Assembly: GCA_033002965.1 (NCBI GenBank)
Contig: JAURVB010012393.1
Coordinates: 62,001-126,000, forward strand
DNA from: Piper betle
Taxonomy: Eukaryota; Streptophyta; Magnoliopsida; Piperales; Piperaceae
Reading direction: 5' to 3'
Length of the DNA: 64,000 nt
Made by a program: the position numbers and the translations under genes
The notes under the pieces: model-generated
Databases searched by the model: none
What the model was told of the DNA's origin: nothing
What the model saw: only the letters and a program-made list of their open reading frames with translations
Part shown: positions 1 to 10,830 of the stretch, in pieces
How positions within the stretch are numbered: the first letter of the stretch is position 1
Layout: each line of letters begins with the position of its first letter

Positions 1-1545
1 TCTTAAATCCTGCACCGTCAGTTGGTAGAAAATGGTCGGCAAAATAAAGCATATGAAGCAATAAAAATGGTTCGTCATTTCATCAATCATCGACCAATAC
101 CAGTCGTAGACACGTGAACTGTTCATCACTTCAAAAAAAGCCCTTCAATATATTTGTTCTACTAATAAGTACATATAAAATTAATTACCATTTTAGATTT
201 GTTAACGGAGTTGTTGTATTTGACAACAATACCAAGATCTAACAAGTCCACTTAGAGGGATTATAAAGAAACATATACAGACAAATGTGACGCATCTTTC
301 TTATCAATGGAAAACCTCAATACCTAAACAAGATTTTTGTCCATACTGAATGGAACATACAATGAAATTATGTAGCATTGACAAAGTAAAATAAAATATT
401 TACCATTTATTGCATTGCCAAAATCATTTGTATCTAAAGGCAAAAACATGAAAGTGTGTAGCATCAATCAATAAAATTCTTTATATTGCTGGATCATTTG
501 CTCTCCGCATCATAGAGATCAGTTCTATAATTGAGTTATGAATAGAAAGAACAAAAATTTTATTCATACAAGCCCCCAAAAAATAGTTGCATTCCTCATT
601 TCAGTGTTAAAGTTAAACCAATGACTTTCTTTTGAAAAAACATCCAAAACAAAATGTAGTAGAGCATATCAACAATATAAAGGGGCATTTCTGCTGACAG
701 GTGAAAATTCTTGTCTTTCATTTATTATTGATACGCGATATATAACACATGTACCTGAGTGTTGAGAGGACAATATCAGGAATTTCATAGTTAACTGAAT
801 TATTTATGAGCTACATATTGGTGTTCCTCAAGGTACAACATGGTCACAATAATACCAGTGCAACCTATATTGCGGCTAAATCCATGTTTGTACAATAAAG
901 AGTTAAATAATCACTACATCTGGAATTCGGATTGCATTAACTGTTTGTGAGTCTAGTATGTGCCCACGAAGGATCAGATGGTACAGAAGGCATTGATTTG
1001 ACCCAACATATACGCTATTAACTTCCAAACGCACTTTTCTATGTTCAAATTAGCTTAAGAGTGTAAAGGGTCACTCATTAGCATCCCCATTTCCACCAAT
1101 CCTCAAATCAACTCCACAAAGTTGGACTATTGCACAAGATTCAACCTTGCCTACTAATGTATCAACTCAATCAACTCCTCATAATCTTCTCCAACTATAT
1201 ATTCATTATGTCCTCATCTCCAAAGCATTTGGAGTTGAAATCATCTAACTCCTCCAACTTTATTATTATATTTATAGATAAATATGCTTAGACCAATGAA
1301 AATTATAAATAACCTCAGTTGGTATGCAAGACTTGTACTACATATAGTTTAATCTTATAGAATATAAATGATAACAACAAAAATTTTCACAAACAAAGCA
1401 ACTACATTATATACCAACTAATACACTAAAAGTAGGTGAAATTTTGCATAGTTGAAACTTTGGTTAAGAAGGACTATTGCGGGGATCTAGTGCATAGTAA
1501 TGAGGATGTTTTAGTCAAGCACCTGATTCAAAAGGAATTAGGGTA
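1..1545. other. AT-rich spacer, no gene seen
   Basis: No reading frame, RNA gene or recognisable domain is visible on either strand. Composition is AT-rich throughout, as in the other spacers of this window. It ends at the 5-bp target site TGAAT of the element that begins at 1551. Confidence 0.5.
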
Positions 1546-3324
1546 TGAATTGTAACACCCCAAATCCGGTTTACGCTCGTGAACCGAACCGGTATGTTAT
1601 AGGCCCGGATTAGGTCGGCTAACCCGAACCTAACTCATACGGATCCAATCTCGGCGTCTTAAGATGAAGATACAACTCTCAATGCATGGATGAATGCACA
1701 AACCCTAACATGGTACTATATGAATGACATGCAAATCAAAGCACACACCAAGACAATCCCGATAAAAATTAATAAAAACTTTGAAATATAATGGACAGAA
1801 TTTCCCTAAAAATGCAATTAGGGGCCACCCTGTCAAATATACATATGCAAATATATATATATATACATATATCAAACAATTTCATTCATACAAAATACAA
1901 AATCTAACATGCTGTAACTCATTTTAAAACTTGGGTCTCAACCCACTACGCTTCCATTTCGCAATCTATTTGTATTCACATCATCTCATCATCTCTTAGT
2001 ACTTAATTACGTCCTATCATCATATCATAAGCATTTAATCACATCATATCATGTCTCAGCATTTCACGTCATTCTCAAGATAATATTGTAATAAAAACAT
2101 TAATTACTCTATCGACTGACATGTGTGCAAGCGACAACAGTGCTCCTCCGTCCAAGCTAGCTCCTCCAACTCGTGATTATTACCTACATATAGTATAAAA
2201 ACACGTCAGTAACAAGTGTTACTGGTCCGGAAAATAAAATAACTATAACAAGCTGGCTATGAGAGCAAACTCTCATATGAAAGAAAACATCATATACTCC
2301 ACGTGAACACTCTGAAGGGCACTACTGAGGAGCCACTGGGCTGCAGACCCGGTAGCATCCCGAACTTACTGATCTGCTACTGCTGATGCCGCTCTCGACA
2401 TTTTCTTACTTCATTTTCTGGTCTCAAATCCTAAGCCCTCTCCTTACCTCCATATTTCTCCTGGCCTTGAGCACGAAGGCCGAGTACTCTCAGGCAGTCG
2501 CCTTTAGTACCCTTTGAACCACAAGTCCGGACATGCGCTGTACTAAACAGTACCCGTAAACCTCCACGTTCTCCGGGTGTGAGGAACTCAAACGCGGAGT
2601 TGTCAGGATCCCTCGGGAATGGAACAGTCCGCTGGCACTAATCCAGAGCCCGCTTTGACTGTCACGACATCCGCTCATGGTACGTGCAGTCGGTTTCTCC
2701 ATCTCTCGTCTCACTGAAAACGCGAAAACTACATATATATAGGGCTGGGTAGGGATTTATATAATAGGCCCGAAGGCAACTTGTGGTGGATCTTGTTTTC
2801 GAAATCATCCTTGAGGGATCTCATCCTCGAGGGGTTATTAATCCGAAAAACTGTTCGGTTAAATGGCCCGAGTTAAGTGGGATCCGATAAAACGCCACTT
2901 AACCCGTCCTGCAGATAATAAAATAAACATACAATAGAAGAGCGTAAAACAGAGTCGAGTCCTAAACGGACCTGGTAGAAGCTCCAAGCGTGTCATCGCG
3001 CCTAGGCGGCGAGCTCCTACTTCGTACCTACACATCAAAACTAAATACTAACGCCTGCTAACTAAATGATGAATCAAACTCGTCATGATCAAACATACTC
3101 ACAATACAAACATCAACCATAACAATCAACAATTATAAATGTGAAAGTAATTCCAACTTATCCTATTAACACCAATTTTATTATATTTCCTAAGTTACGT
3201 TGTACTCGATTATCATGCTCAAATTTACTTTACATCATCAGATCACTTAACATTTACCCATTACCAATCATATCATACATATCATTACTTCTTTCATGCT
3301 CAGACTTTTATCATGGGAATCAAT

Positions 3325-3394
3325 CAATCCTATCATGCTGTGCTAACAATCATCAATTTCAATCCTATCATGCTGTGCTAACAATCATCAATTT
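3325..3394. repeat. Tandem duplication, 35 bp x 2
   Basis: Two adjacent, essentially identical 35-bp units (3325-3359 and 3360-3394), each starting CAATCCTATCATGC. It lies inside the 3 kb LTR-like element and probably arose by slippage. Confidence 0.85.
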
Positions 3395-3562
3395 TAAATA
3401 ACTAACTCAGAGGTAATTATACCTCACGTCATCGGCAATCGACGATGACTAGGGTGTCCGTCGAGCGTCTCGGAGCTCGAATCTAGTGCTCGTCGACGTC
3501 CGAAGTCGATCAGGTTCGACTGGATAAACTCCGTGGAAGATCTGCCAAATTCCTGCAAATCT

Positions 3563-3646
3563 GGTTTTCCGACGAGTTTCGATGGTTTTCCGGCAAGTTC
3601 CAACGGTTTTCCGGCAAGTTTCGGCGGTTTTCCGGCGACAGTCGCC
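3563..3646. repeat. Minisatellite, 21 bp x 4, inside the LTR-like element
   Basis: GGTTTTCC recurs at 3563, 3584, 3605 and 3626, exactly 21 bp apart, with the intervening CGGCAAGTT mostly kept. Because the period is a multiple of three, the plus frame reads as a heptapeptide repeat of the type GFPASFG. That reading is probably incidental, as no known protein is evident. Confidence 0.85.
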
Positions 3647-4156
3647 GGCAACGTCTACCGGCCGAAAAGTGGTCATATTGGGTACCATTGGAACCAGCTT
3701 GGCGAGCCCGACGCATTTACGACGTCGACATGGCTAATGGAGGCGACAACTCGCCAAAAATGCCTAAAACAGAGCGGCGGCGATGGGAGAAGAATCCGAG
3801 CCGGTCTGGACGGCGATGGGCTCCGATCTGGTCGAGGAAGCTCGCTGGAGGGTCGAAGGTGCCGAGGCAACCATTGGATCGCAGCAGCGACGGTCGCCGG
3901 CGGCGGAATAGGCGACGCAACCGAAACGTAGCCGCGGCGCTAGGCGTGGCAATTTCGACGTCGCGGCGGCCCGGCGGTGGCCAGGGTGCTCGGGCAGCAT
4001 GGCAACATCGAGGCAGGGCCTGGCGACGACAATCGGCAGCAGGCCGGCATCGACGGAGGCGGCGACGACAAGCGAAAAGGGGCGGCGTCCGGGCAAGGGT
4101 TGGGCGCGGAAGAAGAAAAGGTCGGGGATGTTTGGTGGCAAACTCGTAAATAAGAC

Positions 4157-4181
4157 TTGACTCGTCTACGGCTCGAGTCAA
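4157..4181. repeat. 25-nt hairpin module shared with the hAT-like elements
   Basis: The stretch begins TTGACTCG and ends CGAGTCAA, giving 8-nt inverted arms around a short loop. The same 25-nt layout and similar flanks (GGTGGCA..CTCGTAA on one side, AATAATAA on the other) occur at 10225-10249 and 54087-54111. Confidence 0.7.
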
Positions 4182-4993
4182 GAATAATAACTAAATCGTA
4201 TTAAATCATAAAAAAATCGAAAAATCCCATAAAATCAAACAAACACCAAAACATCATAATGATATGCTCTAGAACTATTAACCCACCCAAACTGCCCATA
4301 ACACGTCCTAACGCGGTAAACGGCCTAAAACTAATTCTACGATCCACTATATATAAAAATAAAATAAAAAATGACTGGCATAATCTCATATATTCTGATA
4401 ATTCATTCTATTCTGTTGTATTCATGACATTATCATCATATACTTGGGTACGCATGACCCTCATAGCTCATACACACGACTAGCGTCGGCTCAATATACG
4501 TGTTCTGAAACTGATTCGACTAAAAATAACGGTCGAACTGACCGGTTCTGAATATAAAACCTTGACTCGAATCGTGGGTTTTACATGAATAAAGGGTTTA
4601 GTCAAGTTAAATAATCTTCTTTATTGTAAGAGGTTCTATTCCTCCATAATTGTAGCCAAATGATAGCTATATACAGATAACCTTTCAACCTTATTTTATC
4701 AAACTATTATTTTAACTTCTATTGTTGACATCTAAATTGAGCATACTAGCTCAATAAAACCTCAAGTTGTACATGTCTTCTTCTGATGCTAAGAGTCAGA
4801 AGTTGAATTCCTAAATTACTAATGATGATGCTGCAAATACCACAACCAGGTGCACTACAAAAACAGAACAAACAAAATATGCAACCACCCCATACTAACT
4901 CAATAACCAGCTAGACGATTAACAACACTAACAAGTAAAAGACCAAAATTATGAACAAGTAAAAAAAGACATCGAAAAATGAGAAGGATACAC

Positions 4994-5424
4994 AAGATAA
5001 AATCCATGCAGAAATCCCCCAGCCAGCACAGCCGTGAACAATCGATCCCGGAGAACCGAGCTCCTCCGCAACCCAATTCGAACTAAACATGCAAAAATAA
5101 CAAACACTAAAGCAAGAACACTTAAATGCATGCATACCCGCATTTGGATCAAAACCCACAAAACGATCCGCGCATCGATTACCACCTAATACACAAAGAA
5201 CCACAGATTCATAAGACCCCATTCAAACGTACTGAGAGGAAGAATAGGGGCGTAGATCAAAGGCACCAAGAACTTGAATGGAGGCCCCCGGCTCTGTCTC
5301 CTCACAGCAACATTTCTGTCGCAGAAAACGATGCAAATGACAAACAAACGGTAGCTGAAACGTGAAGGGGAACGAGGAGAAGGAATGGTTACCCGGAGGA
5401 GGAGGTAGCCGGCGGCGAAGCCAT
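4994..5424 (-). CDS. Small conserved plant protein of unknown function (3 exons seen)
   Basis: Three exons join in frame on the minus strand: 5424-5393 (starts MASPPATSSS), 5315-5233 and 5082-4994. All junctions are GT..AG with phases 2, 1 and 0. The product holds the segment GPPFKFLVPLIYAPILPL followed by IRIGLRRSSVLRDRLF and then TAVLAGGFLHGFYL. I recall this arrangement (a PLIYAP..LPLIR motif followed by VLRDRLF and HGFYL) from short plant proteins with no assigned role. Two hydrophobic stretches suggest a membrane protein. The usual short acidic tail after HGFYL is not obvious: the frame either runs on 13 residues to a stop at about 4949 or splices to an exon I could not identify. The first exon lies next to TGGGCC-type promoter motifs, which fits an expressed housekeeping gene. 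Confidence 0.65.
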
Positions 5425-5507
5425 GGCTACAACAGACCAGAGTCCAAAACGAGCTTCTCTTGCATCCCGTCAAAGGTCAGAGAATATGAGCGATGCTCTT
5501 CGTTTTC

Positions 5508-5556
5508 GGCCCACAGGAAGGCCCAGTAGCCCATTACATGGGCCTTGCCTCTACCC
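5508..5556 (-). promoter_or_regulatory. Site II (TGGGCC/GGCCCA) cluster upstream of the small gene
   Basis: Within about 50 bp there are a CGGCCCAC, a GGCCCAG, an AGCCCAT and an ATGGGCCT. Such TGGGCY site II elements are typical of plant promoters for ribosomal, mitochondrial and cell-growth genes and bind TCP factors. Position is about 85-130 bp upstream of the start codon of the minus-strand gene. Confidence 0.5.
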
Positions 5557-5569
5557 AAGACCCGTTTTT

Positions 5570-8160
5570 TTTTTGAACTACTCTACCAAAGACTCTGAGT
5601 TGTGTAAGTTTAGATTGGAGGGGGATAAATGCACCAATTTTGTTTTGAGATTGCTTGTTACATATATGTGTAGTTGTGCAATATTGTGCGTGGGGCTTCA
5701 AATTCACACAATTATTTGTATTGTTTGAAAATAATAAACGAAAGTAATTTTATGTGGCAAAAAATTGTTGTCCGAAACTTTAAACTTGTGACAACAAGAG
5801 AGGTAATCTTGGTGTTATGGATCTTGGGTGTATGAGCTTTTTAGTATTAAAAAAAAGAAATTTTTTTTTGATATTTTGAAGTGGTTGAAAAATCAAGCAT
5901 AATTATTAAAAAAAATAGAAAAATAAATATATATTATCAAAAACTACCCTCCTTTAAAAAGTTAAAACAAATTCAACCCAAAATTATAAAAAAATTATAT
6001 ATCCAACCCAATGACAGTTTTGTCATTATAATAAAACTTCCTTGTTTTGGCAATTAACTCTCATTCTACCACTACCCTTTAATATTAAAAATTATCCTCC
6101 TATTTTTAATAAAAACTTTACACATATTTTAAAATGATTAATTATTTTAAAAGATTTATTATAAATCTCTTAGAGTAGTTATGCTCAATCACAATCAGGA
6201 CTAGAACGCTACAAACTCATGTCCAATATCATAGGTTTGTAATATTCTACCATATTTAGCCTTGTTTCCCTGGATGCACTATATACCTCATTATAGGCAA
6301 CTTTTATTTTGATCATACATTTGTTTATTTTTTAACCGGGTCCTAACTCCTAAGTATCCTGGGTAGTTAGTCGCCTCCCAAAAAGAACAAATTACACGGA
6401 TGCCACATGCTACGGACCTTGAGTGCAGCTCCAAATGGGGTTTGGATTTGTTGCACCAACCGGCTCTGATGCCACATATTATGATTGTCGATTGTGTCTC
6501 CAAATAAAGAGAGGTTTGTCATAGTTATAACAAACCCTGTAAGAGCCTTCTTATTAATTCAAATTGCAATAAACAATTAATGGAATCTGAAGAATATAAC
6601 CTTAACAACTAGTTAAACTCTACTAATTTTGGTTATTTAAAATAATGAGAAAGGGGTGCGACAACAGGTTTGCATTTATAAGTATCAATTTAGATCTTTG
6701 TAAATGCCTAATTATTGTAAGAAACTTACAACCCATCTCATATAATAATTACTATTTAAACTTAATTTTAATGTTAAGTCTAAAATTAAAAATATCCATG
6801 TCTGATATTATAGACTTGTACCGCAGACTTCTAAATAAAGGTAAGACATAAATAGAAAGGGTCAAGATTGATAATAAGGGCTCTTTTATAAGTGATTTTA
6901 GAATACTTTAGGGATCTTTTTACATGCTAATATGTTTTATCTAAAAATTTTAATTATAATGATTAGATCTTTTAACAGAAAAAAGAAAATATTTTTTAAT
7001 GTTATTCATTTATAAAAGAATCTGACATAATTACCAAAAAAGGAGAAAATTACAAACCTAATCAAGTAAAATAAGCAGAGGATATTAATTGTCTTTAATA
7101 GCCTCTTCTTATGCTAATTAGGGTTGGGTTCAAAATTTTCTTAAAAAATAAATAAAGCAAAACCAATTACAAGCCGTGCCAATTTGGAACAGAGGATCTT
7201 GTATATTTTCTTTGGCAGCTGCTAGATCCTATAGTTAGAGGTGGTCAGCTCCTGTAGGACTGGATATCGATTAGGCTTGAGGATAGCTAGATCTAGCCTT
7301 CTCGATTATGATGTGGTAGTCTCATGGTGAAAGGTAATTAGATTGGGCCATCGTGGCTGAATCTAGCTTCTATAGTTTTTGCTTTTAGTCTTTTGTTTTT
7401 TGAAAAAGTGTTATTTTTATTTTTTAATTAAAATAGTTTGGCTTAGGCCGATTTAATTTTTATGCTCTAATTAATCTAAAGGGTAGTCTTAATATTATAA
7501 AAATAATTTTTTCCTTCTCTTTTCATTTGTATGCACAAATTATCACTCATGTGGAAGTTTGATGGGTTATATAGGGTAGGAAGAGAAAATGATTAACATT
7601 TGGAGTGTTAATAATTGAGATCGATTGATTGCTTTATAATTGAATAAAATCTAACCAAATAAGAGAATTTAAAAAAAATAGTGATTGAATAAATGGACTA
7701 TTTATTGGCTTTTTATGAGAAAAAATTGTGTCTTATATGGTGAAAAGATTAAACAACAAAATATAAAAAATTAAAATAAATTCTAAACTAGATTGTATTT
7801 GTGATGATGATCATTTTAATTGAATAATTTTAAATATTGATAACCAACTTTTTGTCTTACATTAATTAAATAATTAAATAAATATAAATAATAATACCCA
7901 CCCATACACTTTCAGACTTTTTGACAAGAAAAAATAATATTTGTACTTCCAAATGTCAATTGAAAGGTTCACTTTTATGTCTATATAACCATTAAATAAA
8001 TATCACAACTCCCCGGACTTGAAAATAATTAATGCAACTATTTTTGAAAATACATACTGCACAAATTTTAGTCAAATATTAATTAGTAATGAATCTTGAT
8101 ATCCCAAATTTTGTTTATTAAACACGGATATTTTTCATAAAATAAATAAACATGGGCATT
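5570..8160. other. AT-rich spacer
   Basis: Long A/T runs with no supportable coding region on either strand. Around 6,180-6,540 a less AT-rich stretch holds the phrase GGCTCTGATGCCACAT, which resembles text often seen in old plant retrotransposon remnants, but I could not define an element. Confidence 0.4.
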
Positions 8161-8267
8161 GCTTGACCCCACCGACCAACACCAAACCTAAGAAACGTTT
8201 TGGTGGCAAATCCGTCTTTTCCACACCCCAACGACACGCCCCTTTGAGTTCCTCCGAACCCCGCCTA

Positions 8268-8287
8268 GCTTCCACGCGCGTGGAAGC
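8268..8287. repeat. Perfect 20-bp palindrome upstream of the RAN remnant
   Basis: GCTTCCACGC is followed at once by its exact reverse complement GCGTGGAAGC. The core CACGCGCGTG is GC-rich and could be a factor-binding site in the former RAN promoter. It lies about 230 bp upstream of the former start codon. Confidence 0.6.
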
Positions 8288-8513
8288 GAGGCAACCCGTC
8301 GTTCAAATCCAACCGTCCATCTCACTATCCAACGGCCTGGATTCTCTCGTTCAATTCAAGCGGACGCTCCCCGACCTCTTCTAATCCCCCGCCAAAACCC
8401 CCTCCCCTCCCCTCCTCCCCTCCCCGCACCTCAACCTCGGCCTTTGTCTCCGTCGCTCCTCGGCCAACCTCCTCTTTACTTCTTCACCGACAATTTTCGG
8501 TTTCGGTTTGGTC

Positions 8514-9463
8514 ATGGTAATTCTAATTATGGGTTTTCGTGGCTTTTTTTTCTAAAAAAATTTCCTGGAATTTTTTTGGTGCGCATTGTGTAGCTTTTGG
8601 GGTGTTGGTGGTGTGTTTTTGTTAGTTTTGCAAGCATTTCCGAACCAGAAGCAGGCAGATTGCACGAATTTCAAGCTTGTTTTTGTTGGCGATGGCGGCA
8701 CTGGTAATGTGGTTGTTGGTGTTTTTCTGTGCTTTCTTTTTTTTCCTTTGTTTTGGTGCTTCCCTGAAGTTAGTCTTTGGAACATGATCGATTGGGGATG
8801 CGAATTTTTTTTGCTTCTCTATTTGTTTGGTTGCTTAGTTGGGGTATATTGATCCGAGTGACGTTGTAATTGGTCTGGGAGGTATGTCTTTGGGTACCGG
8901 TGTTGGGAGAAAGCTATTTATTTCGGCGATTTTAGTGTTTATTTTGAGTAAATTGGTTCAAGGATGAGTGCTAATGGTTCATAATTAGGGCTATAGAACA
9001 CAATTAGTCGGGAGTGCATTTTGTTTTTATGTTGGTCTTTTGAGCTTTTTAATTATTTGAAGAAATTGATTAAGAAACGGTGTCAATTGTCTCAAAGTAA
9101 CGTTCTTTTAAGCCATAATCATTTTGAAAATTTGTTGTTTTTTTGTTCGTAGTTGTTGGAAGGTTGTTTGTTTGTTTCACATTGAATGTGCAAGGAAAAC
9201 CACCTTTGTGAAGAGACATCTTACAGGAGAGTTTGAGAAGAAATATGAACGTAAGTTCGCATTAACATGTTCTAGAGCGTCGTTTTTCCCCCTTCGTGGT
9301 TGAATTACTTGGTTCCCTCTTTCTAACTGTGGGAGCTTTCTGCACCGACTATTGGTGTGGAGGTTCATCCTCTGGCTTTCTTCACAAACTGCGGAAAAAG
9401 TAGATTTGATTTCTGGGACACTGCCTGTCAGGAGAAGTTTGGTGGTTTGAGAGATGGATATTA
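8514..9463 (+). pseudogene. RAN: RAN small GTPase, 5' fragment with broken splice sites
   Basis: RAN is the GTPase that drives nuclear import and export. Four exons can be aligned: an ATG at 8514-8516, then 8634-8703, 9194-9250 and 9346-9463. They read AFPNQKQADCTNFKLV, the P-loop [20 protein letters not shown], then [10 protein letters not shown] and FGGLRDGY, which is unmistakably RAN. All donors are GT, but each of the three acceptors needed to keep the frame has lost its G: CAA before 8634, CAA before 9194 and CAC before 9346. The DTAGQ switch motif reads DTACQ. The remaining exons (effector helix, NKVD and SAK guanine-binding motifs, acidic DDDD tail) are absent downstream. A pyrimidine-rich leader at about 8391-8440 looks like the old 5' UTR. 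This is a truncated, decayed gene copy. Confidence 0.85.
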
Positions 9464-9807
9464 GTAAGCACTGGTTGTCTTTTTCTTAGTGCTAACGTTT
9501 TTCCGTGGTCAGTTTATGGTGTTCGTATGAGTCTGCATTGGATAGTAGACTGCTTGTGGAGGTTTGTGTGTGATGGTCTTATGACCAAGGTATGATTTTG
9601 TGTGTGGATTTCCTGATGAATGCTCACTTGGTTTTTTTTGTACAATGATTGAGGTGATGTCGTTGATTGCATTAGTTACCTTCATACTTTGCTTGTAACG
9701 TTTATTTTTCATAGCTTATGTTATTTGAGTTTCTGCGTGTAGGGGACCGAGAAATTGTGTAACAGAACCGTAGGCAATTGAATTTGTATGCTTTAACTGG
9801 GCAGTAT

Positions 9808-9881
9808 TTATGATGCTGTTCATGTCTTCAATACCTTTTTGGCTTTCATGGAAATTATGATGCTGTTCATGTCTTCAATAC
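9808..9881. repeat. 27-bp direct repeat, period 47
   Basis: TTATGATGCTGTTCATGTC and the following bases to CAATAC occur at 9808-9834 and again, identical, at 9855-9881. It sits between the RAN remnant and the hAT-like element. Confidence 0.8.
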
Positions 9882-9952
9882 AGTTCTGCTATAGATAATA
9901 GTAGTAGATTAACAAGGAGGCGCATTCAAATAGTGTAAATTGCTGTTGGGAG

Positions 9953-10822
9953 CATGGTTGCATAAATCGGAATCGGAATCGAAATCGGTTTTCCAGGGAA
10001 TCGGAATCGGAATCGTGAATCGGTCTGAATCGGCCAAGAATCGGTTCAGTTGAATCGGTCCAAATTAATTTAATCGGTCATATATAATAATTTGACAATT
10101 TATAATATAAATATATTAAAATTGGGTATTGATGTTATTTTGATATTATTCTGTGTATTATAGTTTCTGATATTTTTAAATATTTTTTAAGATTTTTTAA
10201 ATTATTTAGAATTAATTATTATTTTTGACTCGAGTTAGACTCGAGTCAACTTTTAATTACGAGAATGCCACTCTTTACCCACGCCGCCGCCGCCGCCGGC
10301 TAGGTCGGTGGCGAGTCTCGCGGCGGCGATGTCGGAGGATGTCGGCAGCCCGGTCGGACGAACAGTCAGCGGCCCGCAGCCGGCGGCGAGGCGGCCCAGA
10401 GCGGCGGCGAGTCGCGGCGATTCGTGCGTCACAGCCCGATTCGGTCCGGCCACACTTCGGCGGCGACGTTGCGAGGTCGGCGGCGAGGTCGGTAGCCCGG
10501 TCGGCGGCGAGCCCGGAGTCGGGGAGCACGGCGGAGGGCGGAAACCGGGCGGCGGCGGGCGGACGAGCGGCGGCGGCGTGGGGGGAGCGGGTTTGATTTT
10601 AGGTTTTTAAAATGCAAATTACCATTTTACCCATGCTTAAATAATTTAATAAAAATCATACTTAGGGTATTTTAGTAATTTTATTAAAAAACCGATTCCG
10701 ATTTAAATCGGCCGATTCCGAGGCCGATTCGGGGCCGACCGAGTCGGCCCCGAAATCGGATCGGCATCGCGCCGATCCGATTTAAATAGGCCGATTCCGC
10801 ACAGAATCGGCTGATTCCTGCA
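9953..10822 (+). mobile_element. hAT-like non-autonomous element, copy 1
   Basis: The element begins CATGGTTGCATAAATCGG, then carries AATCGG hexamer runs, an AT-rich segment, a GC-rich segment (about 10270-10600) and a mirror-image CCGATT-rich end. It is about 80-90% alike over most of its length to the inverted copy at 53359-54384. The flanking 8-mers GTTGGGAG (9945-9952) and ATTGGGAG (10823-10830) differ at one base and would be the hAT-type 8-bp target duplication. The right terminus has lost a few bases compared with copy 2. No transposase is encoded. The overlapping GC-rich reading frames on both strands are probably not genes, although captured host sequence is possible. Confidence 0.75.
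10225..10249. repeat. Perfect hairpin (11-bp arms, 3-nt loop) in hAT-like copy 1
   Basis: TTGACTCGAGT, a 3-base loop TAG, then ACTCGAGTCAA. It corresponds in position and sequence to 54087-54111 in copy 2 and to 4157-4181 in the 3 kb LTR-like element. Confidence 0.85.
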
Positions 10823-10830
10823 ATTGGGAG

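Larger units (their letters stand above)
1551..4585 (+). mobile_element. 3 kb TG..CA element, probable solo LTR
   Basis: The element starts TGTAACACCCC and ends GGGTTTTACA, so it has TG..CA ends with a short inverted match (TGTAACACCC against TGTAAAACCC). It is flanked by an identical 5-bp direct repeat TGAAT at 1546-1550 and 4586-4590, which is what retroviral-type integrase leaves. No primer-binding site, polypurine tract, gag or pol is visible inside, and no second copy of the ends is present, so a solo LTR left by recombination is the simplest reading. TGTAACACCC is a start I associate with LTRs of some plant Ty3-gypsy lineages, but assignment to a lineage is inference. An internal TATATATA at about 2732-2741 could be the LTR promoter. 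The right third (about 3690-4150) is very GC-rich with open frames on both strands that look compositional. A long non-autonomous element is the alternative. Confidence 0.7.

Noticed and set aside
3424..4181. Overlapping 60-154 codon frames on both strands
   Set aside because: They lie in the GC-rich part of the LTR-like element, overlap one another in up to five frames and show only Arg/Gly/Ala-rich composition. This is what high GC gives by chance.
10225..10617. 100-123 codon GC-rich frames in hAT-like copy 1
   Set aside because: Frames are not kept between the two copies beyond the first residues, and no family is recognisable.
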